DNA from: Cyanidiococcus yangmingshanensis | Lineage: Eukaryota > Rhodophyta > Bangiophyceae > Cyanidiales > Cyanidiaceae | Length of the DNA stretch: 64,000 bases | Assembly (NCBI GenBank): GCA_013995675.1 | Contig: VWRR01000005.1 | Coordinates: 306,001 to 370,000 of the forward strand | Direction of reading: 5' to 3' | Part shown: piece after piece, positions 43,565-52,774 of the stretch | Layout of the letters: every line of letters starts with the position of its first letter | Numbering within the stretch: the first letter of the stretch is position 1 | Notes under the pieces: model-generated | What the model saw: the letters and a program-made list of their open reading frames with translations, nothing else | The model's database searches: none | Told to the model about the DNA's origin: nothing | Translations under genes and position numbers: made by a program

Positions 43565-45340
43565 TCAAATTTCCAGGATCTGAACGTTATCAACAATTCT
43601 GGCGTCACGGTTACCAGGTACAACTTTTCCAATGATCCATGCTGGCCAACCACCATCTTCCGCTGCGAGCCTCTCACAGAACTGGCGGGCTACAAATTCG
43701 CTGTCCTGTGCTGCACATGCTCCTCCAAAACAGATGAACAATCCCCCGCTGGTCTCTGCAGAGAGACCTTCATGCAGTCGAAACATCTTGCCGTCATGCA
43801 GCGCTTGGTTCGCTCTCATCATGCCATGAATTACAGGCATTACATGGATCTCAAAATCAACTGGTGCTTTCTGGTTTCTCGCCAGGTTACGAGCGTGACC
43901 CAGAATGCCAAAGCCAGTAATGTCTGTGACTGCGTGGGCAGCGCCACTCTCATGCGCAAGCCGTGCCGCTTTCGCGTTCAAACGAGCCATGCTGGCAGAG
44001 GCCAAATCATATGCGCGACAGACCTCCTCTGGGCTCAGCAAGTCCTCAACCATCGCATAATTCAGACGCGCCTGGCGACCTTGAGCAAGGGCGAGTCGAA
44101 CGGATACAGGCAGCTGTTCAAGGACGCTGGAGGTGGCAGCCCGTAGAGATCGCCAGAGCCGGTCAGGGTTTGCGGGGTTGTGGTCAGCATCGCTAGAAGC
44201 ATTCTTTCCTAGCGACGCTCTGCCTTGTTCCAGAGGCGTCTCCCCAAGCAAGCGATGACGTTCTTGTTCTGTGTGGCGCTCGCTCTCGAGACTCTCCAAC
44301 AGGCCTATGTAATGCGCATCCTCTATTTGTCCTAGCCACTGATAAAGATTCACTGCTAGTTGCGTTCCCAGCGGCTTTGTGAGGACGATAGTGTCGCCTG
44401 CTTGTGCACCATCTGGCATGATGAAACCCTCACGCGGGACCACAGTTTCTGCCACACCGCCGATGAGCGGCCAAGGATTCAGTGTCGTCTGCCCTCCAGT
44501 GACTTGCGTTCCAGCATCATGACAAGCATCCATGAAACCCGCCATCATGGTTTGGGCGACTGCAGCACGAAGAGAAGCTGGCTCGATATCTCGTGACGCG
44601 CACAGAAGCATCAGCATAGTGCTAGGGGGTGTCCGAATACCGAGCGCATATGCGTCTGAGAGGACGTTTGCTGCGGCAATTCGACCCATTAGATACGGGT
44701 CTTCTACCAGCGGGAAAAAAAAGTCGGTTGTACTAATCAAGTATAGATCACTTCGGGAATCCAAACTTCCGTCTTCGTCTCTTTCTCCCGCGTTCTTTTC
44801 GACGGTGGCTCGGTACGGCAGGCGTACCACCGACGCATCCATGCCGACACCGAGTTCAACGCCAGGCGCTGGTAGCAGCCCCCCTTCATCGTCAGGTTTG
44901 TCGCTCATAAACCCACTGGGGCGTGCAAGTCCCTTAGATGGAGACCGCATTATAGTTCGAGTCGCTCCCAGCCACTCCAAAAGCTCCGATTGGGGGACTT
45001 TACAGCCACAGCCCTTGAGCGCTGTATACCGCGTAAGGCGGAACCGCAGCGTGTGCCAGTCAAGGACTTGATCCGCTGCTTTAAGCCTTGCGGCATAGCT
45101 CGTAACTCGTTCAAACCATTCCTCCGCAAGACATCGGACGTAATCGTCAACTCTACGAAGCTTTGGAAGCCCAGCCTCGGCCAGCTTTCCGAAAGCTTGC
45201 TCGCTGTGTCTCTCCAAGTGAGGGAGCAACTTTGGACCCTCCCCCGACGGCGGTGGGAAGTGCTCTCGAAGAGCTTCATAGTTACATGGATCGAACTTAC
45301 TTGCACGCGCTGTTTGTTCGAGCAACGAGTCGAGGGACAT
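43565..45340 (-). CDS. SELD: Selenophosphate synthetase (selenide, water dikinase), Cys form
   Basis: Makes selenophosphate from selenide and ATP for selenocysteine synthesis. The catalytic loop reads LTRYTALKGCGCKVPQ (about 45000-45045); the Cys before GCK takes the place of selenocysteine, and the Lys is conserved. Further blocks: LISTTDFFFPLVEDPYLMGR, AAANVLSDAYALGI, GGQTTLNPWPLIGG, and ITGFGILGHARNLAR. ATG 45340. At 591 residues it is far longer than bacterial SelD (about 350): there is a 100-residue N-terminal extension, an insert before the TTDFF block, and a charged insert of roughly 80 residues in the middle (LESERHTEQERHRL). All catalytic elements are present. Its presence suggests the alga makes selenoproteins. 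Confidence 0.94.
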   Translation of the reverse strand: MSLDSLLEQTARASKFDPCNYEALREHFPPPSGEGPKLLPHLERHSEQAFGKLAEAGLPKLRRVDDYVRCLAEEWFERVTSYAARLKAADQVLDWHTLRFRLTRYTALKGCGCKVPQSELLEWLGATRTIMRSPSKGLARPSGFMSDKPDDEGGLLPAPGVELGVGMDASVVRLPYRATVEKNAGERDEDGSLDSRSDLYLISTTDFFFPLVEDPYLMGRIAAANVLSDAYALGIRTPPSTMLMLLCASRDIEPASLRAAVAQTMMAGFMDACHDAGTQVTGGQTTLNPWPLIGGVAETVVPREGFIMPDGAQAGDTIVLTKPLGTQLAVNLYQWLGQIEDAHYIGLLESLESERHTEQERHRLLGETPLEQGRASLGKNASSDADHNPANPDRLWRSLRAATSSVLEQLPVSVRLALAQGRQARLNYAMVEDLLSPEEVCRAYDLASASMARLNAKAARLAHESGAAHAVTDITGFGILGHARNLARNQKAPVDFEIHVMPVIHGMMRANQALHDGKMFRLHEGLSAETSGGLFICFGGACAAQDSEFVARQFCERLAAEDGGWPAWIIGKVVPGNRDARIVDNVQILEI

Positions 45341-47118
45341 GGTTGCAAGACCGAGAGCCGGGCAAACCGTGTTGGCATAGGCTTTGCGACGATGCTGCCC
45401 CGTGCTTTATCGGCATGCCACTGTAGTGCCCCAGATAGCGAAGCAACAACGTCGCTGTGACGATGGGCTCAACCGCTGCATGAGCGTGGACTGTCTCGCT
45501 CTGGAAGCTACATGAATCGAGTTCTCTAGATGAAAGAGACGTCATTGGCGCGGCCTGCTCGTTCTCCTCCCTTGAGTTATTCGCCCTGGAAGCAGCTTTC
45601 TTCCGCCACGGGGCCTGGTTGGAACAGTCGTGACCCAGCACACCCGAAACGAGCGCTAAACGAAGAACCAGTGAGGACCTGCTGGCTGTATTCGTTAGGG
45701 GACCACCAAAGCTCCACACCGCTCTAGAGCTTGCCCGGTTGGAATCGTTGAAGCAGCGTCGCTGAGCCTTGTAGGCGAAACGCTGTTTGATTGGAAGCCC
45801 TGCTCTGAAGCGCTCCTCGCTGCTCTCGTGATCACTTCAACTTTCTCCTGAGAAAGCGCTCACAAGCGAACTAGTTGGCAGCTTTTGAAAATACGGAAAT
45901 TTCATTCGCAACGCCTGTTCTCAGTCCGGAAAACAGGTTCAGCTTTTGTCGTGCTCAGCGTCGCGTACTCAACGGACAGGATTAGACTGTGGCGTATGTC
46001 CAGCCGTAGAATGGCTCGAATAGGAGTCTCGGGCTTCAGTGCACTTTCGTGACTTATTCAGATGGAGACGCAACCCTTCATTGTTATTCTGAAGAGCTCC
46101 GATGCTTTTGATGAATATGGTCCTTGTTACTCGCAACATCCGATGCATCAACGATAACTGGTGACAAGTTTTCTTGGAACGAACCCCGTCTTTCGTCCAG
46201 TATATTTGGCGGCTATTTTGCTCTGGCGAGCCGAAGAGGAACTGTCTTGTTAACGTCGATGGTTGCAGGATTTTCATGCGAAAATAGGTCCGCCGTGACA
46301 CGGACGGGCTTCGACCGATTTCCCAACGGTTGGCAACAAGAAAACCCAGTCAAAACGTATCGAACGACCCAAACTGGATAGAATAGGAAACGGGTTAACT
46401 GTTAGAGAGAGAGGCACCTCGTAATGAATCCGATCCTCGGGGCTCCTGGTCACCTTACATTCAAGAGTCTTCATGTTTAGGCTCAAGATAGCACGCGCTC
46501 TCTCCGGCTTCGTACAGTGTGTTGGCTTCCTGTCCTTTGCTTCAAAGAGACACGAGCGAGATTCAGGTGATATGTTTTGCAAACATGCGCCCGGCCGAGA
46601 GTGCTTCAGGGCTGCTCATCTCAACAGCGTTTTGGCAAAGGTCTTCTCCAAGATAAACGCAAGAGCGCAAAACTCCGCGTTCCCAGTGTCTCTCATTCGC
46701 AACGGGGATTTGAAAAACCTACCGTCCGTGCACAAACCGCGAGCTGATCGCTTATTAGGAAATCTTGGTTGGCTTGAGCGCTTTTTTTTTCGAAAAGCGC
46801 AGGGCCTCGCAAGGCGATGGAGCCCGCGGCGCATGGCGTTCTCATTCCCACACGGGATCGGACGAGTGCACGATAGACAGCAATTTACGGTATCCTCAGG
46901 GAAAGGGTTCAGTGTTCGGTTGATAGGATCTTTGGTATCTACCAGCTACGCGTGGCCGCGAAAACGTCTACGAGAACGGCCGTACGGTCAGGAAGCCCCT
47001 GCTTCTGGTTGTGACTGTGATCTCTTCGCGTGTGACAAGACTCGCTTCTCTTGTAAAGACAGTCGAACTGTCGTTCTCGTGAGCGCAAGCGTTCTTGGGC
47101 CGACCTTGTTTCGTGCCT
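45341..47118. other. Divergent intergenic region, no gene recognised
   Basis: Between selenophosphate synthetase (-) and inositol-3-phosphate synthase (+). An ORF at 46473-47132 (+, 219 codons) runs into the start of the synthase in another frame; its composition looks random and it is not called. Confidence 0.4.
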
Positions 47119-48744
47119 ATGACGGACAATGACGCGTACAGAGCGAAAGAATTGCGCGCTCCAGGGAAGGTTGCCTCAGTAGGTGTGCGTTATAGTCCAT
47201 GGCCTGTGCAGGTAGACAGCCCGGAGGTGCACTACTCCGACGAGTATATTTTTGCGAAATTCCACTATGAGCAGGTGAGTACGTGTGAAGATCGGCAAAA
47301 TGGTCGGACCCTGGTCAGGCCAGAGAGGCAACAGCTAGAGTTTCGAACCGATCGCTGTGTTCCTCGGTTGGGTTTGCTCCAGGTTGGCTGGGGCGGAAAT
47401 AATGGTTCGACCTTGACGGCAGCCGTCGTAGCGAATAGAGAAAATATCTGCTGGGAGTCTCGTGAGGGCCTCTGCTCGCCCAATTATTACGGCTCAGTGA
47501 CGCAGACTGCCAGTGTACACTTGGGCTGCGACGAACAAGGGGCAGACGTTTTTGTACCGCTCCATGCGATCGTGCCTCTTGTGCATCCCAATGACATCAT
47601 CCTCGGCGGCTGGGATATTTCCTCATCGAACCTGGCCGATGCACTGGATCGAGCAAAAGTGCTGGATGTTGATCTCCGTCGTCAGCTGCGTCCATTTTTG
47701 GAGCGAATCAAACCTTGGCGAGCAGCTTTTGACAAGAGCTTCATCGCTCAAAACCAACAGAGCCGTGCGGATAACATATTATCGGGTAGCAAGCAAGAGC
47801 AGCTCGATAGCTTGAGGGACGATATTCGGCGTTTCAAAGCAGAGCACAAAGTAGAGAAAGTTGTCGTGGTATGGAGCGCCAATAGTGAGCGTTATGCGGA
47901 ATTGACTACTGAGGCGGCTTGTCTTCCGGAAAAACTGCTTCAAGCCATTCGGAATAACGAAGCCGAGATATCGCCCTCGATCCTCTACGCGGTTGCCGCA
48001 ATCCTGGAGCATTGCCCCTACGTCAACGGATCTCCACAGAATACGCTGCTGCCCAGCGTGGTGGAACTCGCGCGGCAGCAAGCCGTGCCTGTCAGTGGGA
48101 ACGACTTCAAATCTGGACAAACTCGGCTCAAATCCGTTTTTACTGACTTTCTTGTCGGATGTGGACTGAAGCCTCGCGCTATCGTGACATACAATCACCT
48201 TGGAAATAACGATATGTACCAACTGACAGATGGCACCATGTGGAAACCCAAATCCGTCTCCAAATCTGGTGTCCTCGAGGATATTGTGAGTAGCAATCGG
48301 GCCCTCTTTGCCGAGGGCGAGGAACCGGACCACGTCGTTGTCGTCAAGTATGTGCCTTTTTTGGGGGACTCGAAGCGAGACATTAGCGAGTACACAAGCG
48401 AAGCATTCATGGGTGGTCGCTACACGAACATCATTCACAATGAGGCCTTGGATTCAATCTTGTGTGCACCGTTGATCCTGGACACGGCAATTCTCTGCGA
48501 GCTGTTGACTCGGGTGACCTTCAGACGGCCGGGAGATGAAACATATCGCCCGCTAGAGTCAGTTGCTGTCGCTCTCAGCTTCTTCATGAAGAATCCAATG
48601 ACGCCGTATGGCCTGCCACCGGTGAACGCATTATGGCGTCAGCGGCTCTGTCTGGAAAATATGTTACGTGCGCTCGTCGGTCTTGGGCCCAGTCATGAAC
48701 TATGGTTTCTTGGAGCTAGCGACGACGCTCGAAAGAGCTCGTAA
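47119..48744 (+). CDS. INO1: Inositol-3-phosphate synthase (MIPS/INO1)
   Basis: NAD-dependent isomerase-cyclase that converts glucose 6-phosphate to inositol 3-phosphate, the first step to inositol lipids and phytate. The ATG at 47119 gives 541 residues, near the usual 510. Signatures: LLQVGWGGNNGSTLTAAVVA (NAD-binding GxGGNNG); WESREGLCSPNYYGSVTQ; IILGGWDISSSNLADAL; VPVSGNDFKSGQTRLKSV; TYNHLGNNDMYQL; SKSGVLEDIVSSN; VVKYVPFLGDSKRDISEYTS; and a C-terminal LCLENMLRALVGLGP. One exon. Cytosolic form is likely, as no targeting extension is apparent. Confidence 0.96.
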   Translation: MTDNDAYRAKELRAPGKVASVGVRYSPWPVQVDSPEVHYSDEYIFAKFHYEQVSTCEDRQNGRTLVRPERQQLEFRTDRCVPRLGLLQVGWGGNNGSTLTAAVVANRENICWESREGLCSPNYYGSVTQTASVHLGCDEQGADVFVPLHAIVPLVHPNDIILGGWDISSSNLADALDRAKVLDVDLRRQLRPFLERIKPWRAAFDKSFIAQNQQSRADNILSGSKQEQLDSLRDDIRRFKAEHKVEKVVVVWSANSERYAELTTEAACLPEKLLQAIRNNEAEISPSILYAVAAILEHCPYVNGSPQNTLLPSVVELARQQAVPVSGNDFKSGQTRLKSVFTDFLVGCGLKPRAIVTYNHLGNNDMYQLTDGTMWKPKSVSKSGVLEDIVSSNRALFAEGEEPDHVVVVKYVPFLGDSKRDISEYTSEAFMGGRYTNIIHNEALDSILCAPLILDTAILCELLTRVTFRRPGDETYRPLESVAVALSFFMKNPMTPYGLPPVNALWRQRLCLENMLRALVGLGPSHELWFLGASDDARKSS

Positions 48745-49264
48745 ATGGGACACGGCTCTTCTCGATCCTGTGAGCTCTTGGCGACAATCGGTGACGACAC
48801 GAATTGTTGTTCTCTTGCAAGATACCATAGAATCCGCACTTAACCGGACTCCCTCTTTCTAGAGGACATGTTTTATGGAGCAAACTCTGCTACAACAGAG
48901 CGAGGAGGCGTTCAGTTCGAGAAGGAAGCTGGATCGTATCAGGGGCGATAGGCAGAAGCCGCACTTTGACTTGACGCTCCGCACTGGCCCCATCCTATCG
49001 ACAATCTTCTCCAAAAGGCAACACGTTTATGTCAGAGTACGACGGCGTAAGGCCCATATCGAAACAGAAAGTCACTCATGCCAGATCTGTTCCGAAGCAG
49101 CCTTTGCTTCAATCGTGTATATCTCACGAGCGTGCTGCCTCCCAAGACGAGCTCTTTTTCGCGCTGACTTGTGCAAGACTCGGTTTGGTTGATTCGTGAG
49201 ATTCCCCCATGCTTCTGTATACTCCTATGCTCTACAGAATGGCACTGCGCAGCCCCAAAAGGGC
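48745..49264. other. Convergent spacer, nothing recognised
   Basis: 520 bases between the 3' ends of INO1 (+) and the one-helix protein gene (-). No feature supported. Confidence 0.4.
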
Positions 49265-49936
49265 CTAATTCAAAAATCCCAGAATGCGGAGCAGGAGCTC
49301 GATCTGTTGCGGCATCGTTTGCCCGGTCCAGTACTCGGTCAGCATGCCGGTTGCGAAGAAAAACATGGCTGTGCGCCCATTAATAATCTCTGCATTGCGG
49401 CAAAAACCAAAGACGCGTCGAGCTTCAGCCTCCCTCGCGATACGTTCCGCTTTGTAGCGCTCGGCAACCGCCCGAATAGCTCGACGTTGTTCAGCGAGCT
49501 CGGCGGCGCTGAGCTTGTAACGCCCCGGAGCCCGCTCTAGTCGATCACTTCCTGTGCCATCAGAAACAGGTCCAGAAGTCAGGCCTGAGGCGCGGTCACG
49601 GGAACTATCAGGTTTACTCGTTGCGCTGCGACCAGCGTCACCGCGTTGTGCGGAGAGATCGGCCCCAGCGTCAGGCGAATCAGCAGAGGCTAGAACACGC
49701 AAGCGATAGGCTCTTCGGACCCTCCCGCGGGTCGCTCTTACCTGCGCTAGACGAACAACTCTCAGGCGGCAAAAGCAAGTGTCTACGTTACAGACCCTAT
49801 GACTATTAGCAGAGAACGATGCTTTTCTTGCTTCGCCAAAGAGCCAAGGTGAACAGAAAGCGCCCCTAAAGTTGAACCTGTTCATTCCGGGTACAATGCC
49901 GTCTTTCGCTGCAGACGCTCCTTGAGACACGCCCAT
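49265..49936 (-). CDS. One-helix LHC-like protein (OHP/HLIP type), plastid-targeted
   Basis: Light-harvesting-like protein with a single thylakoid helix; such proteins bind chlorophyll and carotenoid during stress and photosystem assembly. The C-terminal 55 residues hold the conserved helix: RRVFGFCRNAEIINGRTAM, then FFFATGMLTEYWTG. The Glu-x-x-Asn-x-Arg pattern (EIINGR) supplies the chlorophyll ligand. The domain ends the protein, as in one-helix proteins. The preceding 165 residues are Arg/Ser/Ala-rich, include a transit peptide, and are unusually long. Candidate starts are ATG 49936 (MGVSQGASAAK) and ATG 49885 (MNRFNFRGAFCSPWLFGE); the latter has the Phe-rich start common in red algal transit peptides. 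Divergent from the PfkB kinase, with 357 bases between starts. Confidence 0.85.
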   Translation of the reverse strand: MGVSQGASAAKDGIVPGMNRFNFRGAFCSPWLFGEARKASFSANSHRVCNVDTCFCRLRVVRLAQVRATRGRVRRAYRLRVLASADSPDAGADLSAQRGDAGRSATSKPDSSRDRASGLTSGPVSDGTGSDRLERAPGRYKLSAAELAEQRRAIRAVAERYKAERIAREAEARRVFGFCRNAEIINGRTAMFFFATGMLTEYWTGQTMPQQIELLLRILGFLN

Positions 49937-50293
49937 AGAGGTCACTGTGCGTGCGTGTAACAGGAGAGCCCTCGCTTCTCGTACCTGTCGCAGTTACTCT
50001 GGAAAGATATGGTTAGCGACTCGCTTGCATATCCGTGGCCGTCTAGCGCGTCCCTGATCTGCACAGAATTATGACATTTCAATCGCAGCGTGAGCCATGG
50101 TCAATGGACTTGCGCGTAAACATTCATGACTATCAGCTCTCTCGGGAGAACGTTCTGTTATTTTCTCTGAACGAGTGGTTAGCAACGTCGACGAGGTTAA
50201 GCGCTCAGAATGCATGATAGTTTATCACGAATACTTTTGGAAAGACTACGTTTCTTGCCATCGTGACTCGTTTCAGCGTAAATTTTGGGCACC
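49937..50293. other. Divergent spacer, nothing recognised
   Basis: 357 bases between the starts of the one-helix protein (-) and PfkB kinase (+). No element identified. Confidence 0.4.
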
Positions 50294-51536
50294 ATGACTG
50301 ATGAAACGAAGGACGCACCGGACTGGGTTATTTGCGCGGGGCTGAGCTGCGTTGACTTGCTTCTACTCCAAGTTGATAGACCGCCGCGTCACGACGACGA
50401 TCTCGTCCAGTTCAGCGGTGTCCGGTTCGCGCCTGGAGGTGGAGTATATCACACCCTTGAGTCCGTGGCGAGCACACTAAGAGCATCCGGGGGCAAGTTG
50501 GGTCCCAGTGCTGTGCAACTGCGTGCGATCACGCTGGTTGGAGCCGATCGTTTCGGGAGGTTTTATTCCCGTTGTGTCTCCGAGAGCGTTGCACCGGAGG
50601 CTGCGCAGACCATCTTGTTCGCCGATACTGTCAATACCGGGGTTTCTGTGGTACCTGTGTATCGTAGCGGGGGCCGAGGTTGCTACGTAGACTTGGGTGC
50701 CAATCGTGCTCTCGCCACGGAAGCGGTACTCAGAAGCATATCGGCGCTTCCCATCATCCAACGGTCTGGTGCTGGAGCGGGCTCCCCCGGATCCGTTGTC
50801 CTTCATCTCGCGTATCCTCATTTGCTTCCCGAATTACAAGGTGATCATCTTGTGGATCTTGTAAGCCGCTTGCAATGCTTGTTCGCTGAAGCGGCCGAGT
50901 CTCTCGTTCTGAGTCTCGATGTGAACGGCGCGACGAAGCGTGACTCGACCCAGCTTGGCTCTGCCTTTGGCATCCCTGAATTCGTGTTCCAACGCCTAGA
51001 TATTCTTCATGCAAATTATGAAGAAGCTTGCACGCTTCTTGATGAGGAGGCACTTACGGAAAGCCCAACCTGGCACGAACCAACGTTACAGGATCGTGCC
51101 TCATATTCAGACAAGCTGTCGATACGTGCTCACGGGAGGCGACTGCTCGAACGATTCAAGGAGCGCATTTTGAAGTCCAGCCACTCGAGCATCTGTGACG
51201 AGCGCCTACTCGTCATTGCTGTAACGCTGGGCAGACACGGTGCCTGGGTGTTCGGAGGGCCCCGCAAAACCCTGATGCGAATTAGGCTGTACTGAAGGGC
51301 AATTTGTACCGCCGCCGACAATTCAAGAGAACCAAAAAGTGAACCCGACTGGCGCAGGTGACTCTTTCACCGCTGGACTATGTCTTGGGTATCTGCGAGC
51401 GATGCGAGAGCGCTCGCATACTAGGAACTGGCTTGAACGCTCTCCGGATGAATGGACAAGCTTTTTTGCCGAGCTTGCCTTGCAATCTGTGAGCCGTAAG
51501 ATTACGGCTGAACTAAATCTACACGTTGACTTGTGA
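50294..51536 (+). CDS. PfkB-family carbohydrate kinase, coding frame stepped +1 near the end
   Basis: Ribokinase-type sugar or nucleoside kinase; substrate unknown. ATG 50294. The N-terminal sugar-binding part reads WVICAGLSCVDLLLLQVD, FAPGGGVYHTLESVAS and ITLVGADRFGRFY; the middle has VTLGRHGAWVFGG. The first ORF ends at UGA 51293-51295. The essential catalytic block, VNPTGAGDSFTAGLCLGYL with the general-base Asp, lies in the +1 frame, which is open from 51276 and reads EGQFVPPPTIQENQK just before it. The join therefore falls in the 20 bases 51276-51295. Only the joined protein would be active. The stop at 51536 is one base from the stop of malate dehydrogenase on the other strand. Confidence 0.85.
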
Positions 51537-51537
51537 T

Positions 51538-52774
51538 TTATTTTCTCTTAATCGTGCCTGCAGCTTTCATGCTCGTCTGGGAGTCACTGGCCTTAGCGGC
51601 TGAACTTGGACTCGACGTCGCTTCACTTGCAGGCTGCGCTCGGGCCATTGGATGCGACATGGTGATGATCCTTTCATAATCTTTCGGCAGCAAATGTCTA
51701 ACAGCGTCGCGCTCTTCCATCAACTCCTTGCGCGTGCGCTCCATCATTGACGCGCTGAACTCATCGATCGGGAGCTCCAAAATGCGACGGAAGTGTGCCC
51801 CAGGGCACAGGCACGGGACGGAGTACCAGAGGCACTGATCAATCCCATACGAGCCATCGCTGGGTACCGATAGAGACAGCCATTTGTCGCCGGCACCGAG
51901 CCAGAGGTCCCGCATATGGTCGATAGCTCCGTTTGCTGCAGAGGCGGCAGAGCTCGCACCTCGCGCTTCAATCACCTCCGCACCTCGTTTCTGAATACGC
52001 GGTATAAATTCATTCTTGTACCAGTTCTCATCAATACGGGGACGAACCCATTCGCCACGAACAAGCGCGTGTGACAAATCGGGGTACTGCGTGGCGGAAT
52101 GATTTCCCCATACGATCACGCGCTCCACTTCGGAGACGTCACACCTTCATTTTCTGGGCAAGTTGCGTTATCGCGCGATTCTGATCGAGACGGCTCATGG
52201 CAGTGATCTGCTCTGCCCACAGATCGGGGGCGTTCGCGGCGGTAACAAGAGCGTTCGTATTAGCGGGGTTGCCCACCACAAGCACCCGCACTTCACGGGA
52301 AGCGACTTTGTTCAAAACGCGACCTTGTTCCGCAAATATCTGCGCATTCGAAGAGAGCAGGTCTCTGCGCTCCATGCCCGGTCCACGCGGTTTTGCACCC
52401 ACTAGTATCGCAAAGTCTACGTCGGCGAAACCTTTTTCTATTTGATCAGTGGCCGTCACGCTCTTCAACAAAGGAAAAGCGCAGTCTTCCAGTTCCATCA
52501 CGACACCGCGCAGCGACTTCATGCCCTGAGAGGTCTCGATGCAACTCAAGTGAATAGGTTGATTCTTCCCAAGCATTTCCCCGGCGGCGATCCGTGTCAC
52601 CAGCTGGTAACCGATCTGGCCAGCGGCTCCGGTGACGGCGACTCGCAACGGGGGCAGCATGTTCACTGACTTCCCGCTGTTCGTGCGCTGAAGCTCGCGG
52701 CTCGCTTGGGTTGCCAAGGACTTGCAACGAACCCGACTGATCAGTTTCGTCGCCAAACGCTGCACGAAAAACAT
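51538..52774 (-). CDS. MDH: Malate dehydrogenase (bacterial/cytosolic type), with a single-base +1 step
   Basis: NAD(P)-dependent malate/oxaloacetate oxidoreductase of the GAAGQIGY group. ATG 52774 gives an Arg-rich, acid-free leader ([17 protein letters not shown]), which looks mitochondrial. Then [49 protein letters not shown] and [20 protein letters not shown]. The first ORF ends at UGA 52139-52141 after AQKMKV. The rest ([20 protein letters not shown] with the catalytic His, then [18 protein letters not shown]) is in the +1 frame. Family alignment is gapless across the join (LAQKMKV then DVSEV), so there is one base too many within 52139-52147. A C-terminal tail of about 40 Ser/Ala-rich residues is extra. 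ORF upstream of 52774 is open to 53071 but not protein-like. Confidence 0.92.

Noticed and set aside
43520-44146. 208-codon plus-strand ORF antisense to selenophosphate synthetase
   Set aside because: Shadow of a clearly coding gene with no family signal.
46473-47132. 219-codon plus-strand ORF running into the start of INO1
   Set aside because: Random-looking composition, no homology, and INO1 has its own good ATG at 47119.
52139-52141. Selenocysteine read-through of the MDH UGA
   Set aside because: The conserved continuation is in the +1 frame, not in frame after UGA, so read-through would not restore the protein.
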